The notes under the pieces were generated by a model. The model had not been told where the DNA came from, searched no databases, and saw only the letters and a program-made list of their open reading frames with translations. Position numbers and translations under genes: made by a program. Positions 36,538 to 47,871 of a stretch of DNA of 64,000 nt are shown one piece after another. This stretch comes from Anoplopoma fimbria (Eukaryota; Chordata; Actinopteri; Perciformes; Anoplopomatidae): assembly GCF_027596085.1 (NCBI RefSeq), contig NC_072465.1, positions 13,010,857 through 13,074,856 of the forward strand, given 5' to 3'. Every line of letters starts with the position of its first letter. Positions within the stretch are counted from its first letter, which is position 1.

Positions 36538-36757
36538 GGCGGCTGTGGCACATGAGGTAGAGCGCTTGTCCCATAACCACAAGGTTGGTGGTTCAAACCC
36601 CTCTACCGGCAACATGCCGAGGTGTCCTTGAGCAAGACATCTAACCCCAAGTTGCTCCCCGGGCGCTTCATTGCAGCCCACTGCTCCTCCGGGATGGGTT
36701 AAATGCAGAGAAATAATTTCCCCATTGTGGGACTAATAAAGGATTGATTATTATTAG
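36538..36757 (+). mobile_element. tRNA-derived SINE (family A), copy 2
   Basis: Near-identical to 8752-8960: same A box, B box and Rex1-like tail, ending in a short ATT repeat. It is inserted in L2 copy 3 at gattctaactat, where copy 1 reads straight through. A small flanking deletion of L2 sequence lies just upstream. Confidence 0.87.
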
Positions 36758-37038
36758 AGACAAAATTGATAATCTCCTGCCCTCAACCAATACCAATCTA
36801 TCCTCAAATACAGTAACCTTAGAAACAGCTGTAGATCCTGATATATATTTAGATGGCTTTTTTTCCCATTGACCTTCAACAATTGACTTGAACTATTTCT
36901 AAGTCAAAACCTTCCACCTGTCTCTTAGACCCGATCCCGACTAGGCTGCTTAAGGAAGTTTTACCTTTAGTTAGCAATTCTTTATTAGAAATGATCAATT
37001 TGCCTTTACTAACGGGCCATGTACCAAAGTCCTTCAAA

Positions 37039-37420
37039 CCGTCCTGTTGTGTTCGGGTCAAATCTGACCGATTTACAACTTTAATCAATCATAAATATTG
37101 TGTTTTACATCTGATTGCCTCAAGGCCTTATGATATCATCCACACTAGGCATTTGAACATATAAAATTGCTGATCTTTCATTGAATTTTGAGTGGTTCAG
37201 TCAACTTTGTAACACCCATGGTGTTCCCGGTCAAAAGTGATGTATATCCACAGCAGTTATTCATGTAAACCACTAGTCTGTTTACAGCTTGAAAAGGTGT
37301 TAAATAAAATTTGGTGATGATTAATGTTTTTTCTGGTAATGTAATGGCAGCTAAAACAGACCGGTCAAATTTGACCGGGAACACTTAAGTAAGGAGGGAG
37401 AAACGAACACGACAGGAGGG
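37039..37420. mobile_element. piggyBac-type MITE, about 380 bp
   Basis: Inverted ends: cgtcctgttgtgttcg on the left and cgaacacgacaggaggg on the right. Subterminal inverted gaccggtca/tcaaatctgacc-like motifs are present. TTAA follows the right end (37421-37424), at the position where L2 copy 1 also has TTAA. The left TTAA is lost in a small deletion of L2 flank. There is no transposase ORF. Confidence 0.78.
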
Positions 37421-38039
37421 TTAAGAAACCCACTCTTGATCCAGAGGTGTTGACTAACTATAGACCTATATCTAACCTTCCCTTCGTCTCTAAGATCCTT
37501 AAGAAAGCAGTCGGAAATCAGCTGTGTGACTTTTGACATAACAATAGTTTATTTGAGAATTTTTCATTCAGGATTAAGAGTGAATCATAGCACAGAGACA
37601 GCACTGTTGAAAATTAAAAATGACCTTCTAATTGCATCCGACAAAGGACTTGTCTCTGTACTTGTATGGTTAGGTCTATGCTATAGGCCTAGACTGCCGG
37701 GGGACTACCTAGAATACACTGAGCTCCTCTCTCCTCTTTTCTCTCTCCATCTTTATGTATTCATGTCCTATTTATGCACATTACTGACTTTCTTCCCTGG
37801 AGTCCTTGTGCTTTCTGGCCTCGCATGTTTCAATGAATCGTGGTGGTGCCTGGCCTGTAGTCGTGGCTCCTGCTGTGGCCCTGCTGACACCCACTGCTAC
37901 TACCATTATTATTATTATTATTAGTCACATTACTATTACTGTTCCCTATATCATTATTATAATTCTACTATAATCATTGCTGCTGTTATTAGTATTTTTC
38001 CTTCATTAATCTGCTTACTACTCTTATTATATGAATCAT

Positions 38040-40840
38040 CTATCCATCCATCCATCTTCCTCCGCTTATCCGGGGCAGACGAGATATATAATCCCTCCAG
38101 CGTGTTCTGGGTCTACCCCGGGGCCTCTTACCAGTTGGACGTGCCTGGAAAACCTCTAAAGGGAGGCGTCCAGGGGGCATCCTGATCAGATGCCCGAACC
38201 ACCTAAGCTGGCCCCTTTCAACGCGAAGGAGCAGCGGCTCTACTCCGAGCTCCCTCCGGATGTCTGAGCTCCTCACTCTATCTCTAAGGCTGAGCCCAGC
38301 CACCCTACGAAGGATGCTCATTTCGGCCGCTTGTATCCGCGATCTCATTCTTTCGGTCACTTCCCAAAGCTCATGACCATAGGTGAGGGTTGGAGCGTAG
38401 ATGGACTGGTAAATCGAGAGCTTTGCCTTACGGCTCAGCTCCTCCTTCACCACAACGGTCCAGTACAACGCCCGCATTACTGCTGACGCTGCACCGAACC
38501 GCCTGTCCATCTCCCGTTCCATTTTACCCTCACTCGTGAATAAGATCCCGAGATACTTGAACTCCCTAGCTTGGGGCAGTGACTCACTCCCAATGCAGAG
38601 GGTTCAATCCACCGTTTTCCGGAAGAGAACCATGGCCTCAGACTTGGAGGTACTGACTCTCATCCCGACTGCTTCACACTCGGCTGTGAACCGCCCAAAT
38701 GCGTGCTGAAGGTCACGTTCTGAAGGAGCCAACAGAACCACATCATCTGCAAAAAGCAGGGATGTGATTCTGAGGTCCCCAAACCGGAAACTCTCCTCCC
38801 CCCGGCTGCACCTTGAAATCCTGTCAATTAAAATCACAAACAGGATTGGTGACAAGGGGCAGCCCTGGCGGAGGCCAACACGCACTGGGAACAAGCCAGA
38901 CTTTGTGCCGAGTATCTGGACACGGCTGTCACTTTGGTCAGGTACCCCATATTCCCGCAGTATATAGCAGCATATACCGTGCCCCTCTGGGAGTCCTGAC
39001 AGGACTCCCAGAGGGACACGGTCAAAGGCCTTCTCCAAGTCCACAAAACACATGTAGACTGGTTGAGCAAACTCCCATGCCCCCTCCAACAGACCTGCAA
39101 GGGTAAAGAGCTGGTCCACTGTTCCGCGGCCAGGACGGAATCCGCATTGCTCCTCCTGAATCCGAGGTTCGACAATCGGCAAGAGCCTCCTTTCCAGCAC
39201 CCTGGAGTAGACTTTCCCGTGGAGGCTGAGCAGTGTGATACCCCTATAATTGGAGCACACTCTCCGGTCCCCATTTTTGAAAATGGGAACCACCACCCCG
39301 GTCTGCCACTCCACAGGCACTGTACCCGACTTCCAGCAACACTGAAGAGACATGTCAGCCAAGACAGCCCAACAATGTCCAGAGCCTTTAGCATCTCCGG
39401 TCAAATCTCATCCACTACTGGCGCCTTGCCGCTGAAGAGCTTTTTGACTACCTCATATGGACGAGTCTTGCCCTCAGTCTTCAGACTCTGCCTCTTCCAC
39501 AGAGAACGTGTTGGTCGGGTTCAGAAGCTCCTCAAAGTGTTCTTTCCACCGCTCGACAATATCCCCCGCCCGGGTCTGCAGTTCTCCCCCCCTGCTGAGC
39601 ACAGCCTGAGACAAGCCCTGCCTCCCCTTTTTGAGTCGTCTCACGGTTTGCCAGAACTTCCTTGAGGCCAGTCGAAAGTCCTCCATGGCCTCTCCTAACT
39701 CCTCCCACACCCGTTGTTTTGCCTCAGCAACTGCTGTAACTGCAGCCCTTCAGGCCAACGGTTACCTGCCTGCTGATTCAGGAGACCATTGGGTCAGCCA
39801 AGCCCGAAAGGCCTCCTTCTTCAGCTTGACGGCCTCCTTCACCGCTGGTGTCCAGAACTTCTGGCAGCAGCTTCCACAATGGAGGATCTGAACATGGCCC
39901 ACTCGGATTCCATGTCCCCAGCCTCCCCCGGGATGCACGAGAAATTATTCCGGAGGTGGGAGTTGATGACCTCACAGACAGGGTCCTCAGCCAGACGTTG
40001 CCAGTTCACCCTCACCACACGTTTGTGTTTACCGGGTCTGTCCGGGAGCCTCCCCCACCACCTGATCCAACTCACCACCAGGTGGTGATCAGTTGACAGC
40101 ACTGCTCCTCTCTTCAACCGAGTGTCCAAGACATACGGCCGCAGGTCTGATGACACAACTACAAAGTCGATCATAGACCTTTGGCCTAGGGTGTTCTGTT
40201 ACCAAGTACACTTATGAACCTCCCTATGCTCAAACATGGTGTTTGTTATGGACAGTCCATGACTAGCACAGAAGTCCAACAACAAAGCACCACTCAAGTT
40301 CAGATCGGGCAGGCCGTTCCTCCCAATCACACCCCTCCAGGTTTCTCCGTCGTTACCCACATGAGCGTTGAAGTCTCCCAGAAGAACTATGGAGTCCCCA
40401 GTTGGCACCTTTTCCAGAACGCCACCCAAGGACTCCAAGAAGGCCGCATACTCTGAACTGCCGTTTGGTGCATAGGTACAAACGACAGTCAGAGACTTCC
40501 CCTCGCAATTCGCAGTCGCAGGAAGGCGACCCTCTCGTTCTCCGGGGAAAACTCCAAAACAGCGGCGCTCAGCCAGGGGCTCGTGAGTATCCCCACACCC
40601 GCCCAGTGCCTCTCACCCTGGGCAACTCCAACCCCTCTCCAGGAGTTTGGTTACAGAACCAGTGCTATGCGTGGAGGTGAGCCCAACTATATCTAGTTGG
40701 TACCGCTCCACCTCAAGCACCAACTCCAGTTCCTTCCCCGCCAGAGAGGTGACATTCCACGTCCTTAGAGCTAGACTTTGATGCCGGGGGTCAGCACGCC
40801 CAGGTTCCCGCCCCTGCCTGCCGCCCGGCTCACATTGCAC
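38040..40840 (-). pseudogene. RTE-like LINE endonuclease-RT, broken
   Basis: Minus-strand coding remnant. Endonuclease: LRTWNVTSLAGKELELVLEV near 40760, [14 protein letters not shown] near 40380, and DHHLVVSWIRWW near 40070. Reverse transcriptase (39404-38604): VPIFKNGDRRVCSNYRGITL, EEQCGFRPGRGTVDQL, MCFVDLEKAFDRVP, VGLRQGCPLSPILFVIL, and the catalytic LLFADDVVLLAPS near 38740. C-terminal region (38522-38040): LSRKAKLSIYQSIYAPTLTY and RWFGHLIRMPPGRLP. Frames change near 39710, 39450, 38600 and elsewhere, so it is inactive. An extra palindromic insertion lies within the RT at 38982-39016. Confidence 0.87.
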
Positions 40841-41198
40841 CCGACCCTAATGCCTACCCCTGCGGATGGTGGGTCCACAGGGCGGTGGCACTATGTAGAT
40901 GTTTCGGGCTGGGCCCGGCCGGGCCCCATGCACCATGGCCCGGCCACCAGATGCTCACCGGCGAGCTCCCCTCCCAGGTCTGGCTCCAGGAGGGTGCCCC
41001 GGTTTCCCTTTTCCGGGCGAGGTGCCACAACTTTGTATCGTCCCATTCATTTAGGGTCTGTGAATTGCTCTTAGTCTGACCCCTCCCCTGAGACCACTTT
41101 GCCTTGGGAGACCCTACCAGGAGCTATTGCCCCTGACAACACAGGTCTCAGGATCACTGGGGCACACAAATCCCTCCAAGGTGGGAATTCATTGGAGG
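38041..41198 (-). mobile_element. RTE-like LINE, near full-length, inserted in L2
   Basis: A 3.16-kb non-LTR element on the minus strand. Its 3' end at 38041 is a (GGAT)n tail preceded by cggataagcggagga. Its 5' end lies near 41198. The L2 3' UTR resumes outside it with a duplicated tatatgaat-type sequence on both sides (38027-38036 and 41199-41208). The clade call comes from endonuclease and RT blocks typical of a very common fish LINE with RTE-type structure; the exact clade name is less certain than its identity as a LINE. Confidence 0.85.
38982..39016. repeat. Perfect inverted repeat inside the LINE RT
   Basis: Two 15-17-bp arms (ccctctgggagtcct and its inverse complement) around a 3-nt spacer. 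On the minus strand the RT reading is expected to pass from GVL to LREYGV, but extra residues are present here, so one arm appears to be a fold-back duplication. Confidence 0.85.
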
Positions 41199-41710
41199 AG
41201 TATATGAATAATTTATGTCATATTCATAGAATGTTTTGTAACTCTGTTATGTTGTTCATTCTGTACACATGACAATTATTGCATATCTGTCCATCCTGGG
41301 AGAAGGATCCCTCCTCTGTCGCTCTCCCATAGGTTTCTTCCTTTTTTCTCCCTGTTAAATGTTTTTTTAGGGGAGTTTTTCCTGTGCCGATGTGAGGGTT
41401 CCGGGACAGAGGATGTCTCATGTCTACAGATTCTAAAGCTCTCTGAGGCAAATTTGTCATTTGTGATTTTGGGCTAAAAAAATAAACAAAATTGAATTGA
41501 ATTAAGGTTGTATTGCAAGCCCTAAGAAGGCCTGGCACTAATTCAAATCAATTATTATTTTGAGCCTGACTCATAATATTTCTGTTTTTGTAAATATCTC
41601 TTTATTTTTCTTTTCTACGACTATAATATGTTTATTTCATTCCTAACTTTCTTTATTTTTATCAGCAAACCCGTTTTTTGTTCACTTGTATGAACCCCCT
41701 CCACTACCCC

Positions 41711-41785
41711 ATGACCCTTAATAAAGAATTTTAAAAACTAGAGACACTGTGTCTATAGTTTTTTTTATTCTTTATTAAGGGTCAT
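41711..41785. repeat. 75-bp near-perfect palindrome
   Basis: Arms atgacccttaataaagaa (41711 on) and ttctttattaagggtcat (to 41785), with a centre around agagacactgtgtct. Only a few mismatches lie in the A/T-rich middle. It sits between the L2 3' end and the L1 endonuclease remnant. Confidence 0.85.
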
Positions 41786-42450
41786 TAGTCTTAATTGTTT
41801 TTCTTTATTTTCATGGGCACAGTAAGATATCCCATACTATTGCTGAATCAACTTCCCTGTAATCATTTTCTTCAAGAAACATTTTCATTTCCTTTCTCAT
41901 TTGGATCTTAAATTTCAGGTTGTTTAGGATACTTGTATTCAATCTCTACAATGTTTTCCCAACTTTGTTGCTGATAAGTACAGTGCAAGACAGAGGTGCA
42001 TGATAAGATAAATTAATTCTTCCAATATCACAGCTATGCATTCTATGCATTCTATCTCCACAGATCTAATATGCCAAACTCTGCCAGTAGAGCGTTACAT
42101 TTTTTTTGCGATGATGTAGTGTTCAAGTTTTTTGAGGAATCTAGTTTTGGGTTATGACAGATGTTCAAATCTCCACCACATATGACAATTCCCAGTGCCC
42201 CTATCATTAAATCAAATATTTTTCTGTAAAAAACTCAATCACTTCCAGTGGGGGGGGGGGGGGCATAGACATTACATAATGTTAATGAAAGATAATCTAT
42301 CTTTCCTAAGACTATTATATATTTCCCTTCCTTGTCTGTTACCTTTGAAAGTTGTTCAAATTATACTTTTTGTGATATTAAATTTGCTATTGCTTAAAGT
42401 TTTACACTTCAAATATCTCTCCCCAGGAACAAACATAAAACCAAAAAAAA
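41786..42450 (-). pseudogene. L1-clade LINE, endonuclease fragment
   Basis: Minus-strand remnant, best seen at about 42180-42060, where a frame reads CGGDLNICHNPKLDSS and then a region around ALLAEFGILDLWR. These are L1-clade endonuclease blocks. Many stops. A 15-base G run lies at about 42250-42264. It is placed upstream of the RT piece at 35400-36380, as expected for one L1. Confidence 0.72.
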
Positions 42451-42639
42451 GGTGAAACAGTTTTTAACGGAACATCTCTGAAACGGTTTATAACAGTTGT
42501 TGCCGATGCAGAGGCGCGATTTAAATGAGCCTTAAAGGACTTTTTAAAGTCAAAGTTCCTATAAGGGAGAGTCCCACTTGGCGACAGTGGTGGGACCCTA
42601 AAGTGTGGCAGCATGATAGAAGATCTAAACAAAATTAGC

Positions 42640-43080
42640 ACTTAAGCACTTTGGGGGGGAAGTCACGGCCAACATAGAAGCGAACATTGTTGTAAAATAA
42701 TTCTCTTTTCTGCCATGCTCTGCGGAGCATCTCTTCCTTCGTCCGGTAGCTCCCAATACTGACCACTATCGATCGGGTCTTTGACTGCGGGCCATTAGGC
42801 TTTGGTGCCAGTGCTCGGTGTGCCCGTTCTATTCTGAGTTCTCTATCACAGGGTATATCGAGCGCGTTTTCAGCAGGTTAGTCAGAAAACCATATCGGTC
42901 ATATCGGTGCCCTCGTTTTCTTCGGGTATACCGTAAATCCTTAAATTATCCCTACGCGCCCGCCCCGGAAGCTGCTTCGACTGTCTTGTCTCAGTTCAGG
43001 TTAATATTCTATCACCTTTCTGGTCGTCCTACTTCTAGTAGTAACCCCTTTCTCTATTATTAAAAAGAAGTTGCACTGGG
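42640..43080 (-). pseudogene. L1-clade LINE, ORF1 fragment
   Basis: Minus-strand remnant of the L1 nucleic-acid-binding ORF1 protein. NLRIYGIPEENEGTDM (about 42945-42900), IERAHRALAPKPNGP (about 42835-42790) and a conserved region ending VRFYVGRDF (about 42690-42660) are diagnostic. It has stops and a frameshift near 42870. This is the 5' portion of the dismembered L1. Confidence 0.8.
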
Positions 43081-43613
43081 ATTGACCATAAAACAGTTTT
43101 TTGGGGTTATTTCACAAAACAGTCAGTTGCGTGACTTCTTTCCAATCAGTCTTTTTAACACCCTGGATCCATAATTCCCTCAGAATATTGAACATTTCCC
43201 ATTCATCTTTTCTGCAGTTGGTGCAGTTTACCACTCAACAACTTCATGTCATCTCAGCTTTTGAGCTTGGCTCTGCTAGAAATCCCATGAAGAGTTCTGC
43301 CTCCCCCTCCCTTAAAAGTGCGTCTCTGTCATGACGTTGCACAGAAAATATTGAGAGGTATTAGTGGAAAGCAGTAAATTATTTGAACCACTGTCAAAGC
43401 AGAAGTGATCTAGTCACACTGGTCTTCCCCCTGAATCATGGTTAAAATGGTTGCTCCCAGCATTTTATATGTTAAGATGGTACAAATGATTGAGTTAACT
43501 TATTTAACTGCTTTAACACAAAGTCATGTACATGTCTTAAGCACAGTTGTGTGCGCATGAATTTAGTTATGTTTATACGCTTAATCTGGTGGCGTGCCAT
43601 AACAACCCTAACC

Positions 43614-44079
43614 TGTCACAGCTCTGCCCCTTCTCCCCTGCCACTCTATCTCTCACTCACCTAATCAGTTCATTCAGTGCACCTGTCAGCCACACCCACC
43701 TCATCAGCTCAATCACTCTCACCTGCCCACTCTGCTGCACCTACTCACCTTAGTATTCAAACCCCAGTCACTTGTTGCCAGATCGTTCTCCACATTCATG
43801 CCAGACTTTCCAGCGTTTTCCCTCCGACTGATTTCCCGTTGCCGACACTGCCTGTTTGGACTTCTCTGCCTTGCCCCTGCCCCGGTAAACGACTCAGCTT
43901 TCTGTCCCCGACCACGAGTTTAACCTCCGCTTCCTCTGGTTTCTGTCTGCCTGCTCCCCTGACGGCTTGGCGTTCCACTGGTTGGGTTTCTCCACGTGAG
44001 TTGATCCAAGCCTGGTTTCCTGTTCCTGAATAAAGCTTCTTCCTACTACTGCTTTTGGGTCCTTACCATGCCCGTTAGA
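43614..44079 (+). mobile_element. Solo LTR, family E, copy 1
   Basis: Starts TGTCACAGCTC and ends near CCCGTTAGA, with taacc/taact flanking duplication (4 of 5 bases). It shares long blocks with 44657-45289 (cacctcatcagctcaat, ttgccagatcgttc, ttctgtccccgaccacgagt, tactgcttttgggtcc). An aataaagctt polyadenylation signal lies near 44031. It is shorter than copy 2, lacking a tandemly repeated section. Confidence 0.8.
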
Positions 44080-44084
44080 TAACT

Positions 44085-44651
44085 AGTGATGCTAATAGGG
44101 TGCAGTTAGAGGTATAGCAGATTTGAAATGTTTAATCAGAAGACCAAACAGTGAAACTGAAACTAAATTACTGATAAAATAAAAAGGTTAAAATTTTGTG
44201 AATGAATATATTACAAAGGACAAAAATCCCATAATGTTCAGCAATATTTCAACAATCGATGACAAGTTTGGTAATTATGTAACTAAATACAACTTGCCCT
44301 AATTCAGTAATCGAGCAGAATAACAAAAAAATTAAACTTATGTGATATTTGTCTGATCTTTGCCAAAGTATAGATTTAAAACCACCAATCCTTTATTTTA
44401 TTAAATTCAATCAAACTGGTGTATGACTGAGGATTGAAGCTTCAGCGGAATTTAGCTAATAAACTCAAATCAAGAAACATTTTCTTGGTTTAGGCACCTC
44501 ATTCACGATATCTTCTGATAGAAACCATTGTATCTGTAGCTGCTATACTTAGTGCCCCTACAGTGTATGTATCAAAACCTGCAGGTATAAATCCCAGTTC
44601 ATGTGTGAAACATGACATCCTCTGCATGACTTCTGAAAAAACATTTCTTGA
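44085..44651. other. Spacer between solo LTRs
   Basis: AT-rich, no coding or RNA feature recognised. Confidence 0.4.
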
Positions 44652-44656
44652 GATTC

Positions 44657-45289
44657 TGTCACAGTTTTACTTCCATACACTCCTGTCATTAGCTGTTCAC
44701 CTGCCTGTCTATTTCTCTCAGCTCACAGCCCAGCCCCCTCTCTCTCTCTCTCCACACTCTCCCTCACTCACCTAATCAGCCTCATGCAGAGCACCTGTCT
44801 GCCACACCCATCTCATCAGCACAATCCCTCTCACCTGCTCACTCTGCTGCACTGCTCACCTCAGTATAAATACCCCAGTCTCACACACACTCACTGCCAG
44901 ATCGTTCGTTGCATTCATGCCAGACCTTCCAGCAATTTCCCATGGACTGATTCCCCGTTGCCGACCCTGCCTGTCTGGACTTCCCTGCCTTGCCTGTGCC
45001 CCGGTCAACGACTCAGCCTTCTGTCCCCGACCACCGGATTCCTACCTTGCCTTTGCCTCGGTTAGCCACCTTAGCCTTCTGTCCCCGACCACGAGTTTAG
45101 CCTCCGCTTCCTCTGGTTTCCGTCTGCCTGATCCCCTGCCTGTTTCCCTGACGGCTAGGCGCGCTCCCGATAGGAATATCCGCTGTGAGTCATATCCTGC
45201 CTGTCTGTCTGCTGTGTGCTCAGCTTTCAATAAAGCTTCTGAAACGTACTCAGTCGTACTGCTTTTGGGTCCACACCACACCCGTGACA
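44657..45289 (+). mobile_element. Solo LTR, family E, copy 2
   Basis: A 633-bp LTR from TGTCACAG to CCCGTGACA, flanked by a perfect gattc duplication (44652-44656 and 45290-45294). A TATA box, cagtataaatacccc, lies near 44862. An aataaagctt polyadenylation signal lies near 45230. Internally ccttctgtccccgacca is repeated at about 45018 and 45080. No internal retroelement genes remain. ORFs across it are artefacts. Confidence 0.9.
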
Positions 45290-45294
45290 GATTC

Positions 45295-45682
45295 TGAGAT
45301 TTCTTATTTGTGACCAGCCCCACCACATTAACACATTTAGTACTGTCAAGGATTGAAATATCAATGTATTAATGACTGCAACCTATGGTCGAGAAACTAT
45401 CTTCCATTTATGTACATCCTGTTTGTCATGACAGAAAAACAAGATGATAGATCTATTTTTTGTGCATCCAGTGCAGAGACATGTCCAGAAAGTGTTTAGC
45501 CTGGTTTGGCATAAAGACTGATAGCAGGGAAAAACTGCTAGTCTAGTTCCATCATAAGAAAAATAATACAGAAGAATCCAAACCTGTCTGATTAAATGTC
45601 ATAACCTCTTAACCATTAATTGGTGAGTTTTTGTAGCATAACTCTTTTCAAATGTGCGTTAGAAGGTGTGTAACTTTATTTA
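45295..45682. other. Spacer, nothing recognised
   Basis: No gene or named repeat. Confidence 0.4.
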
Positions 45683-45945
45683 GGGTGACTGTGGCTCAGT
45701 GGAGAGCAGGGTCGTCCTCCAATCAGAGGATCGGCGGTTCGATCCCCGTGGGCAAGACACTAAACCCCGAGTTGCTCCCGAAGGCTGTGCGTGGATGTTG
45801 TATGAATGTTAGTTAGACTTAGAGTCCTGATGTGCAGGTGGCACCTTGCATGAATGGGTGTGAATGGGTGAATGGCTTTGAGTGGTCGGAAGACTAGAAA
45901 AGCGCTATACAAGTACAGTCCATTCACCATTTACCATTTCAATCT
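45683..45945 (+). mobile_element. AFC-like tRNA SINE (family B), copy 2
   Basis: Head with A box tggctcagtggagagcagg and B box ggttcgatccc, then gggcaagacactaaaccccg. A body with tgaatgggtgtgaatgggtg follows, then the L2-like tail ctagaaaagcgctatacaag. Relative to copy 1 it lacks a short segment between the B box and the gggcaagac block. Confidence 0.87.
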
Positions 45946-47796
45946 GTGTGTGTATAATCAGATTTGTGAATGTCACAGGAATCTGCAAAAGCGTAATCAA
46001 ATTTGAAATTGTATTGAGATTTGTAAGTGTGTGGACAAATTTATGAATCAGTACATACATCTTTAAATGTGTGGACAACCCTGTAAATGGAGGGTTGAAA
46101 ATTCTCAAGTATATTGCTGGAAGAGCTGGAAATACAGACAAGTTACAACTCTTTCGTTTTAAAAGTGACTTTTGCTTGACTCTGCAAATGTGTTTGGATA
46201 TTTGTCTGTACCATTATGTCCACCTCAGTTTTAAGACAGCCTACACACCACCAGCCAGCAGTAACATGTGGTCAAGGCAATCTGGCTTGTAAACAAGTGA
46301 ACAGGGGAGCTGAGGTCTCTATATAAAAATCACTGTAACGTTCACATTCCTCAATGGGGCTTTTTAAGGTGTAATTTTGTAAAATAGTCATGAAATGCAA
46401 TCTATTAGTTTTGTGTTCAGGGACAGAAATTGTTGTTTTTTGTATTTTTTTGTGTAGCATGAAACAACTTCTTTTTTTGGATCATATAATGTTAAAAAAA
46501 GTTAGGTTAAGGCAAAGAGACCACTAAGTTAGGTTAAGGAAAAACATTGTTGGACTTAGAATAACTATGAACAGACAACAAACGAATGTTAGATTAAAGC
46601 CAAAAAAAACAAAACACCACAACACTTATTAGGGACACAAGGTGTCAAACACCAGTCTCAAAGTTGTAAGTCCTGTGTGTGTCCTGTCGCCATCCAGGCC
46701 ACCGTAACTGCTCTTTGTAGATATTCAAAACTACGTCAATTGATCTCCATGTCACATGGATGCTCCTAATTTGTGCGTACTCTATGAAAAATTATCCTAA
46801 TCAGCTATCCGTTGGCATTGTTTTCGCCATATGCGACATGAAAAAAAGCGAACAATTTCTATCCATGTAAACAAAACCAATAGATTGAATTTCCCTGACC
46901 ACTTCAAAATCTGCCATGATAGTGGCTGTAAAGATGAAAATTTACAAAGCTACCCAGCTCGCTAAGATTTAAACCGAAAATTCCTCATTTAAGCCTACCT
47001 ACTGTGGCAGAATAGGTTTTCTCATTTCTTCTTGCCCACTAATCTTTTCTGTTAGCCATCTGGTTTCCCAGCGATTATAAGGTATGTACTTTTTTTCCAG
47101 TTTACTGTGCTACTCGTTTCTTGCCTGTATTATTTGCGTTATATCTGCCTCTGCTCCCTTGCTTTGCAGAGTAGCTGGCTCTTCTCCTTGCTAACTTGCT
47201 AACTTCAGATTGCTTCTATTTGACCTCTTGCTTAATGTATCTCTTTTTATTGCCCTATGGTCTGCTGTCAACAGTGATCGAGCCACAGACTTACAGCTCC
47301 AACCCTTCCACAGTTCTCTGGTATGTATTCGAGAGTTGAATTACTTTTAATTCAATTGGACTTCATAATTATTAACTCTGTGTTTTTTCAGTCACTTCGG
47401 GGCCAAGCTGCGCAATATGGCAATTGCCAAATTCCCAGTCTTCACTCCCCAGCGCAACGGCTGTTTAGTCTTTACGCTTCTATGCAGTCATTGTCCTGAT
47501 GACTACTGATTACATTATACTTTTTTTATTGTTTTCTGTTTGTTTGGCACCATAACTGGTTTCGGCTCAGGATTTGCCGTAGGTTGCTGAGTTCGGCCAG
47601 ATAACAGAAGCTGTCCATTTAGGACACTAAGAATGCTATTGGTTTCCCTGTTAAGATATAAACAATGTTTTCTTATTTGACTTTCTTTTATGATCCTATT
47701 TACTGTCAAGCTGCATTAAGTTTATGTTAAAGATATATTGCCTTTTTGTATTTCCTGTGTGGTTTTCTTTTGTATTAGATTTTTCAATTTTCCCTG
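45946..47796. other. Intergenic, nothing recognised
   Basis: About 1.85 kb with no supported gene. A small direct repeat aagttaggttaagg occurs at about 46499 and 46527. Confidence 0.4.
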
Positions 47797-47871
47797 TGTG
47801 TGTGTGTGTGGTGTGTGTGGTGTGTGTGGTGTGTGTGGTGTGTGGTGTGTGGTGTGTGGTGTGTGGTTTGT
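47797..47871. repeat. GT-rich minisatellite
   Basis: Runs of gtgtgtgtgg and gtgtggt units, about 75 bp. ORFs on both strands here are low-complexity. Confidence 0.9.

Larger units (their letters stand above)
36381..41505 (+). pseudogene. L2 LINE copy 3, internally deleted and multiply invaded
   Basis: Same subfamily as copy 1 but on the plus strand. It starts in ORF2 at the ggttagtctgg block and covers the ORF2 centre. It then jumps at about 37674-37682 from an early RT block (DKGLVSVLV) straight into the 3' UTR (gactgccgggggactacct), so most of the RT is deleted. The 3' UTR has one ~178-bp unit and is split at about 38040/41198 by an RTE-like LINE. It ends near 41505 with an aattgaattgaatta tail. 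A SINE (36538-36757) and a piggyBac-type MITE (37039-37420) also interrupt it. Confidence 0.85.

Noticed and set aside
39063..39665. A 200-residue plus-strand frame across the RTE-like LINE
   Set aside because: It is antisense to conserved RT and linker blocks on the minus strand and matches no family.
41711..41785. Reading the palindrome as a transcription terminator
   Set aside because: There is no bacterial-type gene context; this is a eukaryotic genome, and the structure lies at an insertion boundary.
43677..45326. Proline/serine-rich frames in the two solo LTRs
   Set aside because: They lie wholly within LTR sequence with TATA and polyadenylation signals, and are not conserved in frame between the two copies.
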